From positions 124,001 to 188,000 of the forward strand of contig CAWJXV010000002.1 of NCBI GenBank assembly GCA_963846915.1: a stretch of DNA of 64,000 nt, written 5' to 3'. The stretch is from PALSA-612 sp963846915 (GTDB lineage Bacteria > Actinomycetota > Thermoleophilia > Gaiellales > Gaiellaceae). A program made the translations under genes and the position numbers. Each line of letters starts with the position of its first letter. Within the stretch, counting starts at the first letter, position 1. A model generated the notes under the pieces. It searched no databases. It saw nothing but the letters and a program-made list of their open reading frames with translations, and was not told where the DNA came from. This document shows positions 32,442 to 40,740 of the stretch, piece after piece.

Positions 32442-33236
32442 CTACTCTGCCACGGAGAGGCGCCGGAATTCGAGCACCTCGAGCTTCGACTCGGCGAGGA
32501 CCTCGCCGACCTTGCGGTTCGGATCGTGGATCCAGGACTGATCCTCGAGCACGATATCCTCGAGCCACTTCCGGATCCGGCCCTCGACGATCTTCTCGCG
32601 CACCTCGTCGGGCTTGTCCTGGACGTCGGGCTGCTTGGCGAGGATCTCCTTCTCGGCATTGATCTCGGCCTCGGGAACCTCTTCGCGGCTGACGTAGAGC
32701 GGCCCCGAGGCGGCGATGTGCATCGCAATGCGGTAGGCCTGGTCGCCGTCGCCGCGCGCGTGCACGAGCACGCCGAGCTTGTTCGCGGGCGGGTGGACGT
32801 ACGCGGTGAGCACATCGCCGTCCTCGGCCTCGTAGCGGACGGCGTCTCGGACGACGACGTTCTCGCCGAGCTTGGCGATCAGCTCGGCCCGCTCGCCGTC
32901 GAGCTCCTCGACCGCGTTCGGCCCGTTCTTCTCGACGGCGTCGAGGACGCGCTGGGCGAAGACCATGAAGTCGGCCGTGTTCGAGACCGGCTCGGTCTCA
33001 CAGCCGACCGCGACCATCGCGCCGACGATCTCTTTCGAGAGGTCGAAGACGACCTTGCCCTCGGTCGTCTCGCGGCCCGCTTTCTTGGCAGCCTGCGCGA
33101 GCCCCTTCTCGCGGATCGCCTTGACCGCGGCGTCCATGTCGCCGTCGGTCTCGACGAGGGCGCGCTTGCAGTCCATCATCCCCGCGCCGGTGCGCTCGCG
33201 GAGCTCCTTGACGAGGCTCGCCGGGATCTCGGTCAC
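32442..33236 (-). CDS. tsf: Elongation factor Ts
   Basis: EF-Ts is the nucleotide exchange factor of EF-Tu. The 264-residue protein has the N-terminal UBA-like domain and family signature (VKELRERTGAGMMDCKRALVETDGD), and the TDF exchange motif as NTADFMVFAQ. The core domains end with a C-terminal helix. The start overlaps the rpsB stop by 4 nt (GTGA). The next gene, pyrH, is separated by tandem repeats, so the two halves of the operon may be expressed at different levels. Confidence 0.95.
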   Translation of the reverse strand: MTEIPASLVKELRERTGAGMMDCKRALVETDGDMDAAVKAIREKGLAQAAKKAGRETTEGKVVFDLSKEIVGAMVAVGCETEPVSNTADFMVFAQRVLDAVEKNGPNAVEELDGERAELIAKLGENVVVRDAVRYEAEDGDVLTAYVHPPANKLGVLVHARGDGDQAYRIAMHIAASGPLYVSREEVPEAEINAEKEILAKQPDVQDKPDEVREKIVEGRIRKWLEDIVLEDQSWIHDPNRKVGEVLAESKLEVLEFRRLSVAE

Positions 33237-34096
33237 GAGGGCACCTCCTCCGTGACCGGGGCAGCCTCGGGCTCGGGCGCCTCGGCGGTCTCGGGCTCGG
33301 CTGTTGCCTCAGCCGCGGGCTCGGCAGCGGCTTCGGCTGCAGGCTCGCCCTCGTCCGCGGGGGTCGCTTCGGCCTCGGACGCTTCCGGCGAGGGCTGCAT
33401 CTCCTCGGGCGTCACCTTCTGCTTGCCGGCGGCGATGCCGTCGGCGATGACGCGGGTGACGAGCGAGCACGAGCGGATCGCGTCGTCGTTTCCGGGGATG
33501 ACGTAGGTGGCCTCGTCCGGGTCGCAGTTCGTGTCGACGAGCCCGACGACGGGGACGCCGAGCCGGAAGGACTCACGGACGGCGAGCTGCTCCTTGCGGA
33601 GGTCGACGATGAAGACGGCGTCCGGCTGGCGGCGCATGTCGGCGACGCCGCCGAGATTCGCGTTGAGCTTCTCGAGCTCGCCCTCGAGCGTGATCCGCTC
33701 TTTCGGCGGCAGCAGCTCGAGCTGGCCCTCGTCCTTCAGGCGGCGCAGCTCGTGGAGCCGCTCGATGCGCTCGGAGATCGTGCGCCAGTTCGTCAGCAGG
33801 CCGCCGAGCCAGCGGTGGTTGACGTACGGCATGCCGACGCGCTCCGCCTGCTCCTTGACGGCGTCCTGAGCCTGCTTCTTCGTGCCGACGAAGAGCACGT
33901 TTCCGCCGCGCTCCGCGATGTTGCGGACGAAGGCGTGCGACTCCTCGAGCAGCTCGAGCGTCTTCTGGAGATCGATGATGTAGATCCCGCCGCGCTCGGC
34001 GAAGATGAACCGCTTCATCTTCGGGTTCCAGCGGCGGGTCTGGTGGCCGAAGTGGACTCCAGCCTCCAGCAGGTCCTTCATGGATACGACGGACAC
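33233..34096 (-). CDS. rpsB: 30S ribosomal protein S2 with an Ala/Glu/Pro-rich C-terminal tail
   Basis: bS2 is a small-subunit protein that binds S1 and 16S rRNA. The GTG at 34096 gives the family start SVVSMKDLLEAGVHFGHQTRRWNP. An in-frame extension farther upstream exists but is unlike S2. The body has the signature WLGGLLTNWRTI, IVDLRKEQLAVRES and YVIPGNDDAIRS. After about residue 228 a 60-residue acidic low-complexity tail follows, mostly A, E and P, ending in TEEVPS. Such tails are found in several actinobacteria and are not needed for the fold. It heads rpsB-tsf. Confidence 0.94.
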   Translation of the reverse strand: MSVVSMKDLLEAGVHFGHQTRRWNPKMKRFIFAERGGIYIIDLQKTLELLEESHAFVRNIAERGGNVLFVGTKKQAQDAVKEQAERVGMPYVNHRWLGGLLTNWRTISERIERLHELRRLKDEGQLELLPPKERITLEGELEKLNANLGGVADMRRQPDAVFIVDLRKEQLAVRESFRLGVPVVGLVDTNCDPDEATYVIPGNDDAIRSCSLVTRVIADGIAAGKQKVTPEEMQPSPEASEAEATPADEGEPAAEAAAEPAAEATAEPETAEAPEPEAAPVTEEVPS

Positions 34097-34237
34097 GGGT
34101 CCAGCCCCCTTCTCGGTTTTGGTCGCTACAGCCGGCGGCGCCGAGAGGAACCGGCTCAGGGCCGGCACCGCCTCTCGAGCGTCTGCCGCCGGGTCGGGTG
34201 GCAGAAGCATGCCCAGGGTAGCAATGCGTGCCCGCCG

Positions 34238-35125
34238 TTACGTGCGACGAGCGCGGTCGAGTGCAGCCTCGAGTTCGGGCGGGAGCGGCGACTCCGTCTC
34301 GACCGGCTCGCCCGTGATCGGGTGCGGGAACGCGAGGCGCGCGGCATGCAGGAACTGGCGCTCGAGGTCGAGGTCGCGCACGCCGTAGACGCGATCGCCC
34401 GAGACCGGCAGGTCGATCGTGGCCAAGTGGACGCGGATCTGGTGTGTGCGGCCGGTCTCGAGCCGCACCCGCAGGAGCGCATGCTGCGGGAGGAGCTCGA
34501 CGACCTCGAAGTGCGTGATCGCGTCGCGCGGGGTGTCCGTGTCGAGCGACTGGCGGGTCGGCTCGGCGCGGTCGCGGCCGATCGCGGCCTCGATTCTGCC
34601 GCTGCGCGAGCGCGGCCGTCCGCGGACGAGCGCGAGGTACTCGCGCTCGAGCCGGTGGCGGCGGACGAGCGACTGCAGGCGGCGGTAGGCGTCCTCGGTC
34701 CGCGCCACGACCATCAGCCCGGACGTGTCGCGGTCGAGCCGGTGCACGATCCCCGGGCGCTCGGGCGCGTCGCCGCCCGCCGTCCGGCCGAGGAGCCCGT
34801 GCACGAGCGTCCCGGTCGAGTGGCCCGGGCCGGGATGGACGGCGATGCCCGCGGGCTTGTCCACGACCAGCAGGTGCTCGTCCTCGTAGGCGATGCGGAG
34901 GTCGAGCGCTGCCGCGACGAGCGCCGCGGCCGCGGGCGGCTCGAGCTCGACCTGCTGGCCGGCCTCGAGGCGGTACGACTTGGCGCGCGCGGTCCCGTCG
35001 ACGAGGACGCCGCCTGCGTCGAGGAGCCGCTCGGCCGCGGCCCGCGAGCCGACCTGCTCGAGCCCGGCGAGGAACCGGTCGAGCCGGAGCCCGGCCGCGT
35101 CGTCTGCGACGCGGACGCGGATCAG
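34238..35125 (-). CDS. rluD: Pseudouridine synthase RluD family, probable CTG start
   Basis: A 295-residue RNA pseudouridine synthase. An S4-like N-terminus (RLDRFLAGLEQVGSRAAAERLLDAG, about residues 11-35) is followed by the RluA/RluD catalytic domain with the motif GIVHRLDRDTSGLMVVA, whose Asp is the nucleophile, then TGRTHQIRVHLA. RluD-type enzymes modify 23S rRNA. No ATG, GTG or TTG fits: the only position consistent with the family N-terminus is CTG at 35125, where CTGA overlaps the lspA stop just as ATGA/GTGA overlaps do elsewhere here. The rluD-lspA order is standard. Confidence 0.92.
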   Translation of the reverse strand: MIRVRVADDAAGLRLDRFLAGLEQVGSRAAAERLLDAGGVLVDGTARAKSYRLEAGQQVELEPPAAAALVAAALDLRIAYEDEHLLVVDKPAGIAVHPGPGHSTGTLVHGLLGRTAGGDAPERPGIVHRLDRDTSGLMVVARTEDAYRRLQSLVRRHRLEREYLALVRGRPRSRSGRIEAAIGRDRAEPTRQSLDTDTPRDAITHFEVVELLPQHALLRVRLETGRTHQIRVHLATIDLPVSGDRVYGVRDLDLERQFLHAARLAFPHPITGEPVETESPLPPELEAALDRARRT

Positions 35126-35679
35126 GGACGCGCCGCCGAGGTGTCCGCCCGCCGGCGGGGGCTCCCGTCGGCGAGCAGCAGCGACCCGAGCAGCACGGTG
35201 ACGCCGATCACGATCGACGCGTCGGCGAGGTTGAACGCCGGCCACCAGCGCAGGTCGAGGAAGTCCGTCACGTAGCCGAGCCGCACCCGGTCGACGAGGT
35301 TCGAGACGCTGCCGCCGATCAGCAGGCCGAGCGCGACGGGCAGCGCCGGGTGCCTGGCACCGGAGCGCGCAAAGAAGACCAGCATCCAACCGACGGCCAC
35401 CGTCGTGAGCACGATGACGATCGCCGTCGCGCTCGAGAACAGGCCGAACGCGATGCCGGAGTTCTGGACGTGGCGGATCGAGACGGGGCCGATCAGCTTC
35501 ACGGCCGAGTCGAGCTGGATCTGGCTCGCGACGACGTGCTTCGTGAGCTGGTCGGCGATGACGGCCGCCAGTGCGACGACCGCGAGGCCGATCCACTGCC
35601 GCCGCTCTGCGGAGAGCGACCGCTCCGCGACCGAGATCGCGGCGAAGGCGTCGGTTCGCTCACCCGGGCTCGTCGCCAC
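35122..35679 (-). CDS. lspA: Lipoprotein signal peptidase
   Basis: LspA removes signal peptides from prolipoproteins in the membrane. The 185-residue protein has four hydrophobic helices, the VQNSGIAFGLF loop, and the two catalytic aspartates in GGSVSNLVDRVRLGYVTDFLD and FNLADASIVIG. The N-terminus has about 25 hydrophilic residues before helix 1. It starts 2 nt after the dksA-like stop and overlaps rluD through CTGA. Confidence 0.95.
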   Translation of the reverse strand: MATSPGERTDAFAAISVAERSLSAERRQWIGLAVVALAAVIADQLTKHVVASQIQLDSAVKLIGPVSIRHVQNSGIAFGLFSSATAIVIVLTTVAVGWMLVFFARSGARHPALPVALGLLIGGSVSNLVDRVRLGYVTDFLDLRWWPAFNLADASIVIGVTVLLGSLLLADGSPRRRADTSAARP

Positions 35680-35681
35680 GC

Positions 35682-36044
35682 TCAGCCGCGCTCTTCCCGG
35701 CGCTTGTCCTCGATGCAGAGCGTCGCGTAGGGCAGCGCCTCCAGGCGCTCAGCCTCGATCTCGCGGCCGCAGCGCTCGCAGCGCCCGTACGTGCCGTCGG
35801 CGATGCGGGCGAGCGCCGTGTCGATCGCAGCCAGCACGCGCGCTTCGTTCTCCTCGACGGAGTAGTCGATCTCGCGGTCGAGCGTCGCCGAGGCCGTCTC
35901 TGCGAGATGATTGTCGAGCGACGACTCCTGCACCTCGTCCGACATCGAGCCGGGATGGACGCTGTGGAGGTTGTCGATCGCGGCCTGGACGCGCACCCGC
36001 TCCTCCTCGAGCCGCACGCGGAGCTGCTCGACCTCGACCGTCAC
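35682..36044 (-). CDS. DksA/TraR-type zinc-finger protein
   Basis: A 120-residue protein with an N-terminal coiled coil (EQLRVRLEEERVRVQAAIDNL), the ETASATLDREID segment, and a C-terminal zinc finger, YGRCERCGREIEAERLEALPYATLCIED. The usual CxxC-x17-CxxC has its fourth Cys replaced by Asp (CIED), so metal binding may use three Cys or be lost. DksA relatives act in the RNA polymerase secondary channel; a similar small protein commonly precedes lspA in Gram-positive ylm clusters. The GTG start overlaps the DUF167 stop by 4 nt. The exact role is inferred. Confidence 0.83.
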   Translation of the reverse strand: MTVEVEQLRVRLEEERVRVQAAIDNLHSVHPGSMSDEVQESSLDNHLAETASATLDREIDYSVEENEARVLAAIDTALARIADGTYGRCERCGREIEAERLEALPYATLCIEDKRREERG

Positions 36045-36319
36045 GCCGATCCCTCCAGGCGCCGGTCGGCCTCCTCGGCGCCGAGCCCTCGCAGCTCGAC
36101 GACCTTGTCCCGTCCGCCGCGGCCGGCGACCAGCGTCAGCTCGGCAGGGGCGACCCGCAGCCGGCGGGCCAGCAGGCCGATCAGCGCGGCGTTGGCGCGG
36201 CCCTTCTCGGGTGGAGCGGCGACGCGAACCTTCCACGCGTCTCCCTGCCGGCCGACGAGCTCGGTCGTCCTGGCTCCGGGCGATACCCGGATCCGGAGGC
36301 GCGTCGTCGGCTCGGCCAT
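36041..36319 (-). CDS. DUF167 (YggU-like) protein
   Basis: A 92-residue single-domain protein with the DUF167 signature: LRIRVSPGARTTELVG at the N-terminus, then WKVRVAAPPEKGRANAALIGLLAR, and VAGRGGRDKVVELRG at the C-terminus. The molecular function is unknown, but its place between division genes and lspA is conserved. It overlaps the dksA-like gene by 4 nt. Confidence 0.88.
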   Translation of the reverse strand: MAEPTTRLRIRVSPGARTTELVGRQGDAWKVRVAAPPEKGRANAALIGLLARRLRVAPAELTLVAGRGGRDKVVELRGLGAEEADRRLEGSA

Positions 36320-36345
36320 CCCGAGCCAAGTATAGGCAGGGGTTC

Positions 36346-36798
36346 CTACGCCGCCTGGACCGCCTCCGGCCCCGTTTCCGGCGTGTCGACGTCGGCGTCG
36401 CCGACGGCGTCGAGTGCCGCGCCGAGCAGCGTTCGGACGCGCCGGGCGGCGACGAGGAGCCGTTCGCGCTCACGCCGTGCCTCTTCGGTGATCGTGCGCG
36501 CCTCGCGGTGCGCTTCCTCGAGAATCGACGCCGCCTGGCGCTTCGCGTCCTCGCGGACGTCCTGCGACGCCCGCTCGGCGGTCATCAGCGTCGTTCGCAG
36601 CAGCTCCTCGACCTCACGGTGGCGGGAGACCTCGTGGGCGAGGTCGTGCACGCGGTCGGTCAGGTCCATCCGCTCCTGCCATACCGCTTCGTAGCTGTCG
36701 GCGATCTCGCCGAGCACGCGGTCGACGGCGACGCGGCTGTAGCCGGTCAGGCTGCGCCCGAACCGGACGTGGCGTATCTCGACGGGTGAGTAGCTCAT
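36346..36798 (-). CDS. divIVA: DivIVA-domain protein
   Basis: A 150-residue protein with the DivIVA N-terminal membrane-curvature domain (about residues 5-40: VEIRHVRFGRSLTGYSRVAVDRVLGEI) and a long coiled coil rich in E, R and A up to about residue 125. DivIVA marks poles and septa and guides cell-wall growth in actinobacteria. At 150 residues it is shorter than Wag31 and closer to the SepIVA/DivIVA-like small forms. It sits between yggT and yggU in the ylm-type cluster. Confidence 0.88.
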   Translation of the reverse strand: MSYSPVEIRHVRFGRSLTGYSRVAVDRVLGEIADSYEAVWQERMDLTDRVHDLAHEVSRHREVEELLRTTLMTAERASQDVREDAKRQAASILEEAHREARTITEEARRERERLLVAARRVRTLLGAALDAVGDADVDTPETGPEAVQAA

Positions 36799-36808
36799 GT
36801 GTCCCTCC

Positions 36809-37120
36809 TCAATGCAGATGGTCGATGACGACCCGGTTGATCAGCAGCCGCAGCAGGTAGAGCACGAGGATCGCGATCAGCGGCGACAGGTCGAGCGGCC
36901 CGACCGGCGGCAGCAGGCGGCGGAAGATCCGGATGTACGGCTCGCAGACGTCGTAGAGGAAGCGCTGGAGCCAGCTGAGCGAGTACGGGACGCGGATCCA
37001 CGAGAGGATCACGTACGCGAAGATCACCGCCGAGTAGACGTAGACGAACACGGCCACGAAGTTCGCCGCGGTCGTGGCCGCGTCGGCGATCAGCGCAAGA
37101 CTGGCGCTCGTGACGCCCAT
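36809..37120 (-). CDS. yggT: YggT-family membrane protein
   Basis: A 103-residue membrane protein with two hydrophobic regions, about residues 15-42 (ANFVAVFVYVYSAVIFAYVILS) and 72-96, joined by the family loop RFLYDVCEPYIRIFRRLLPPVGPLDLSPL. YggT proteins are conserved next to sepF and divIVA and have been linked to division-site organisation or ion homeostasis; the biochemical role is not established. It lies 10 nt upstream of divIVA on the same strand. Confidence 0.9.
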   Translation of the reverse strand: MGVTSASLALIADAATTAANFVAVFVYVYSAVIFAYVILSWIRVPYSLSWLQRFLYDVCEPYIRIFRRLLPPVGPLDLSPLIAILVLYLLRLLINRVVIDHLH

Positions 37121-37222
37121 GACCGTGGAGTTCGGCTCACGACCTCCGGCTCCTTGTGACGCGAGCGGCTAGAGAGCTTTCCGCCGCCGATGCCGGCCTG
37201 GCCCGCCGGCCGTTCTCCCGCG

Positions 37223-37870
37223 CTAAGCCTGGTTGAAGAAGCCGCCGCTCTCGAGGACGCGGGCGCGTTCCTCGGCCGACACCTGGACGTTGTGCGGCGT
37301 GAGCAGGAACACGCGGTCGGCGACGCGCTGCATGCTCCCGTTCAGCGCGTAGGTGAGGCCGCTCGCGAAGTCGACGAGGCGCTTCGAGAGCTCCTGGTCA
37401 GCGTTCTGGAGGTTGACGATCACGGGCACGCCCTGCTTGAACTTGTCCGCGATCTGCTGCGCGTCGTTGAAGCTCCTCGGTAGGACGAGGTGTACCTGCG
37501 CCGTCGGCAGGGGCGGCACGGCCTCGACCGGCCGCGGTCTCGTGCCGGCGCCGGAGTCGCCGCGCGAGCGCGATCTGCGCCGGCCGGACGGCTGCGGCAC
37601 GGGCGCGACCTCGCGGCTCGGCGCGCTCGCGACCATCGTTTCCGCGGACGGCTCGGGAAGCACGTTCGACTCGGACACGGTCCAGTCGTCGTATTCGTCG
37701 CGCCGGCCGCCGCGCGGCGTCAGGCGCCTGACGTTCGCGCTCGGCCGCTCGGCATAGCTCTGCCCGAGCTCCTCCTCGGTCGCGTAGCCGTCGTCGTCCC
37801 ACGCCTCGTCGTACTCCTCGGCGATGCCGAAGTAGACGAGCGTCCGGTTCCAGAGGTCGCCGAAGCCCAT
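37223..37870 (-). CDS. sepF: Cell division protein SepF
   Basis: SepF anchors FtsZ to the membrane and aligns septum growth. The 215-residue protein has the N-terminal amphipathic membrane anchor, MGFGDLWNRTLVYFGI, an acidic and then basic disordered linker (residues 20-125), and the C-terminal SepF domain (LVLPRSFNDAQQIADKFKQGVPVIVNLQ, then RLVDFASGLTYALNGSMQRV), which forms the FtsZ-binding dimer. It lies 12 nt downstream of yggS. Confidence 0.95.
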   Translation of the reverse strand: MGFGDLWNRTLVYFGIAEEYDEAWDDDGYATEEELGQSYAERPSANVRRLTPRGGRRDEYDDWTVSESNVLPEPSAETMVASAPSREVAPVPQPSGRRRSRSRGDSGAGTRPRPVEAVPPLPTAQVHLVLPRSFNDAQQIADKFKQGVPVIVNLQNADQELSKRLVDFASGLTYALNGSMQRVADRVFLLTPHNVQVSAEERARVLESGGFFNQA

Positions 37871-37882
37871 GCCGTCGAAATG

Positions 37883-38479
37883 TTAGTCGTGCCACAACAC
37901 GGAGCCCACTCGAACGAACGTGGCTCCTTCTTGTGCGGCGACGCGGTAGTCCTGGCTCGTGCCCATCGACAGCTGGTCGAGGCCGAGTTCCTGCGCCAGC
38001 TCGCGCAGGCGGCGGAAATACGGGCGAGAGGCCTCCGGATCGTCGGCGAGCGGCGGCATCGTCGACAGGCCGCGGATCTCGACCGGCGCGCGCTCGACGA
38101 ACGCCGCCAGCTCCTCGGGCGCGACGCCCGATTTGCTCGCCTCGTCCGCGAGGTTGACCTGGAGGAGGGCGGGCACGGTCAGGCGCTTCGCCGCCGAGTC
38201 GGAGTCGAGCGAGTGCACGAGCTCGCAGGCTGCGCTCACATCCGGGGCCTTGCGGCTCTGCAGGTGGCCGATGAAGTGCCAGCGGAAGGCGTCGCCGAAC
38301 CGTTCGCGCTTCGCGAGCAGGTCCTGCAGGCGATTCTCGCCGACCACCTCGATCCCGGCCTCGGCCAGCACGGCCATGTCCTCGACGGCGACGTACTTCG
38401 TGGCCGCGACCACCGTGACGCCGGGGCCGACCTCAGCCCGGACGCGCTCGTAGCTCGCGCGAATCTTCTGGGCGTTCAC
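37883..38479 (-). CDS. yggS: YggS/PLPBP-family PLP homeostasis protein
   Basis: A 198-residue TIM-barrel PLP-binding protein. It has the PLP-lysine in VVAATKYVAVEDM (about residue 28), GENRLQDLLAK, WHFIGHLQSRKAP and SMGTSQDYRVAAQEGATFVRVG, which binds the PLP phosphate. These proteins buffer free PLP and amino-acid pools and have no known enzymatic reaction. The start overlaps the stop of the CCA-enzyme gene by 4 nt. It opens the yggS-sepF-yggT-divIVA division cluster. Confidence 0.94.
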   Translation of the reverse strand: MNAQKIRASYERVRAEVGPGVTVVAATKYVAVEDMAVLAEAGIEVVGENRLQDLLAKRERFGDAFRWHFIGHLQSRKAPDVSAACELVHSLDSDSAAKRLTVPALLQVNLADEASKSGVAPEELAAFVERAPVEIRGLSTMPPLADDPEASRPYFRRLRELAQELGLDQLSMGTSQDYRVAAQEGATFVRVGSVLWHD

Positions 38480-40689
38480 GCGCCGATCAGCTCCCGCGCC
38501 GCGGCGAGCTCGGACTCGCGGCCGTCGAGCTCTCCGTTCAGCTTGCGGCGGCGGAGCTCGGCGAGCACCTCACCCACCCGCGGCGACTCGCCCAGGCCGA
38601 GCTCCGCGAGATCGGCGCCGGTCACCTCCAGCCGGACTCCGCGCAGGTCGGCGAAGTAGCGACGGAGCGCCGGCAGCTCCTCGAGGGCCAGTGCGAAGAG
38701 CGGCGTGTCGGGCGCATACGGCTCCGCGAGAGCGACCACGTCCGCCGCCGTCGCCTCTGCCCCTCGCAGCCGCTCGACGAGCCGGGGCCCGAGGGTGACG
38801 GCGTGGGCGATCTGCTCGACGTCGCGACGGCGCAGCTTCAGGCTCTCGAGCCAGCCGTACACCTCGTCGGGCGACATCTGCCGTGCCAGCGCCTCGATCC
38901 CGAGCCGCCACGCGGGGACGTCGAGCCCGTATTCCGCCGCGAGGTCCCGTGCACGCTTCGTCAGGCGGACGGCCTCTTCGTCGGCCGACAGGCGCGGGTG
39001 GATCGCCGCCGCCGCGCCGAGCTCGGCGAGCCGCAGCACGGAGTGCTCGACCTCGCCCTCGGAGAGCAGCGCTTCGAGCTCGTCGAGCAGCCGTGTCGAG
39101 GAGAGGTCGCGGACGAGCCCCATCTCGATGCACCCTCGCGCGAGCCGCGCCGTGTGCTCGTCCATGCGGAAGCCGAGCCGATTCTCGTAGCGCACGGCGC
39201 GGAAGATCCGGGTCGGGTCGTCGATGAAGGACAGGTTGTGGAGGACACGGATCCGCCCTGCGACGAGGTCGGCCCGCCCGCCGAACGGATCGACGAGCCG
39301 CCCGAAGTCCTCGCCCTTGAGCGAGGCGGCCATGGCGTTGATCGTGAAGTCGCGGCGGTGGAGGTCGTCCCGGATCGACGCGTGCTCGACCGTGGGGAGC
39401 GCCGCCGGGGCGTCGTAGAACTCCGTGCGCGCGGTGACGACGTCGACGTGCTGCTCGTCGCCGTAGACCACGACGGCCGTGCCGAACTTCTCGTGGGTGC
39501 GGACGCGGCCGCCGAGCTGACGGGCGATCGACCGGGCGAGGCCGATCGCGTCGCCTTCGACGGCGATGTCGACGTCGAAGCTCGGCTCGCCGAGCAGGAT
39601 GTCGCGGACCGTGCCGCCGACGAGGTAGACGCCGTCGACCGTGTCGCTCGCGGCCGCGACCGCGTCGAACACGGGCGCGAGCCGCTCCAGCCGGCCGAGC
39701 TCGTCGGCGATCGAGTCGGTCGGCTCGGACGGGATCTCGACCGCCTCGCCGAGCGCCTGCAGCACGTCGCTCCTCGTCACCACGCCGACCAGGCGCTCCC
39801 CGCGGAGCACTGCGAGGCGGCCCTCGGCAGAGGAGGCGAGGAGGCGCCGGAGCTCGCCCAGGCTCGCCTCCTCGTCCACGACCTGGGCGCGCCCGGACAT
39901 GATCCCCTTCACCGGCGCGTGCGAGAGGCCGTGGCCGATCGCCTTGTCCAGGTCTTCGCGGCGGACGGAGCCGACGAGACGGCCGCCCTCGGTGACGAGG
40001 ATCCCGCTCTGGCCGTAGCGCTGGCAGGCGACCATCGCCGCGGCGACCGTCTCCTCGGGAGCCACCGAACGGGCCGGGGTCGACATGACGCTGCGGGCGA
40101 CCGGCTCCCGACGCGTGCCGACCTCCGTGCCGAGGTACGACGCGAGCGATTCCTGACGTGCGCCATGGCGCAGGCACCAGCCGAGTGCCTCTGCGTCGCG
40201 TCGCGTCGCGGCCGCGGCGGTCAGCGAGCTCGTGGCTTCGTGGATCCCGAGCGCGAACGCCGTCGCCTCGAGCGGGGTGACCGCGAGCTCGCGCTCGGCC
40301 AGGATCTCGACGAGCGTCGTCGTCAGCGCGCCGTCGGCGGAGAGAACGGCGGTCTCGGGCCGCACCCAGTCGGGCAAGTCGGCCGCCTCGTGTGCGAAGA
40401 CGGCCTTCTCGACCGTCGGATCGAGTGCCACGGGCTCGAGCAAGCCGAGATGCGCTTCCTCCAGCGCCTCGACGACGACGAGCCGTCGGACGGCGCCGAG
40501 CTCCAGCCGGCCTGCCTCGACGCAGCGCAGCTCTTCGGCGTGGAGCCGCACGAACTCGCGCACGTTGCGGTTGAGCACGCTCGGAAGCGCCGCTGTCGAG
40601 CCCGGGTAGAGGCAGCGCGCCGCCAGCAGCGACGCGAACGCGTCGAAGCCGGTGTCGACGTGCGTGGCGATGACCTCTTCCGCCCTCAC
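38476..40689 (-). CDS. DHH-CBS-nucleotidyltransferase fusion, CCA/A-adding tRNA nucleotidyltransferase type
   Basis: A 737-residue three-part protein. Residues 1-200 are a DHH phosphoesterase-like domain (THVDTGFDAFASLLAA at the start), 210-325 are two CBS domains (RSVMSTPARSV, VKGIMSGRAQVVDE), and 360-737 are a class II poly(A)/CCA nucleotidyltransferase with YLVGGTVRDILLG, FDVDIAVEGD (catalytic DxD), RRDFTINAMA and FRAVRYENRLGF. Similar fusions are A- or CCA-adding enzymes in Aquifex and others. The DHH motif itself is lost (FAHEAAD) and GIHEDTGS has become GIHEATSS, so the first domain is probably inactive. GTG at 40689 gives the family N-terminus. The CBS pair may sense adenosine nucleotides. 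Confidence 0.9.
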   Translation of the reverse strand: MRAEEVIATHVDTGFDAFASLLAARCLYPGSTAALPSVLNRNVREFVRLHAEELRCVEAGRLELGAVRRLVVVEALEEAHLGLLEPVALDPTVEKAVFAHEAADLPDWVRPETAVLSADGALTTTLVEILAERELAVTPLEATAFALGIHEATSSLTAAAATRRDAEALGWCLRHGARQESLASYLGTEVGTRREPVARSVMSTPARSVAPEETVAAAMVACQRYGQSGILVTEGGRLVGSVRREDLDKAIGHGLSHAPVKGIMSGRAQVVDEEASLGELRRLLASSAEGRLAVLRGERLVGVVTRSDVLQALGEAVEIPSEPTDSIADELGRLERLAPVFDAVAAASDTVDGVYLVGGTVRDILLGEPSFDVDIAVEGDAIGLARSIARQLGGRVRTHEKFGTAVVVYGDEQHVDVVTARTEFYDAPAALPTVEHASIRDDLHRRDFTINAMAASLKGEDFGRLVDPFGGRADLVAGRIRVLHNLSFIDDPTRIFRAVRYENRLGFRMDEHTARLARGCIEMGLVRDLSSTRLLDELEALLSEGEVEHSVLRLAELGAAAAIHPRLSADEEAVRLTKRARDLAAEYGLDVPAWRLGIEALARQMSPDEVYGWLESLKLRRRDVEQIAHAVTLGPRLVERLRGAEATAADVVALAEPYAPDTPLFALALEELPALRRYFADLRGVRLEVTGADLAELGLGESPRVGEVLAELRRRKLNGELDGRESELAAARELIGA

Positions 40690-40740
40690 CGGGACATTCT
40701 GACTCTCCCCTGTGACCGGCTCGACGCGCGAGCCTCGTCC

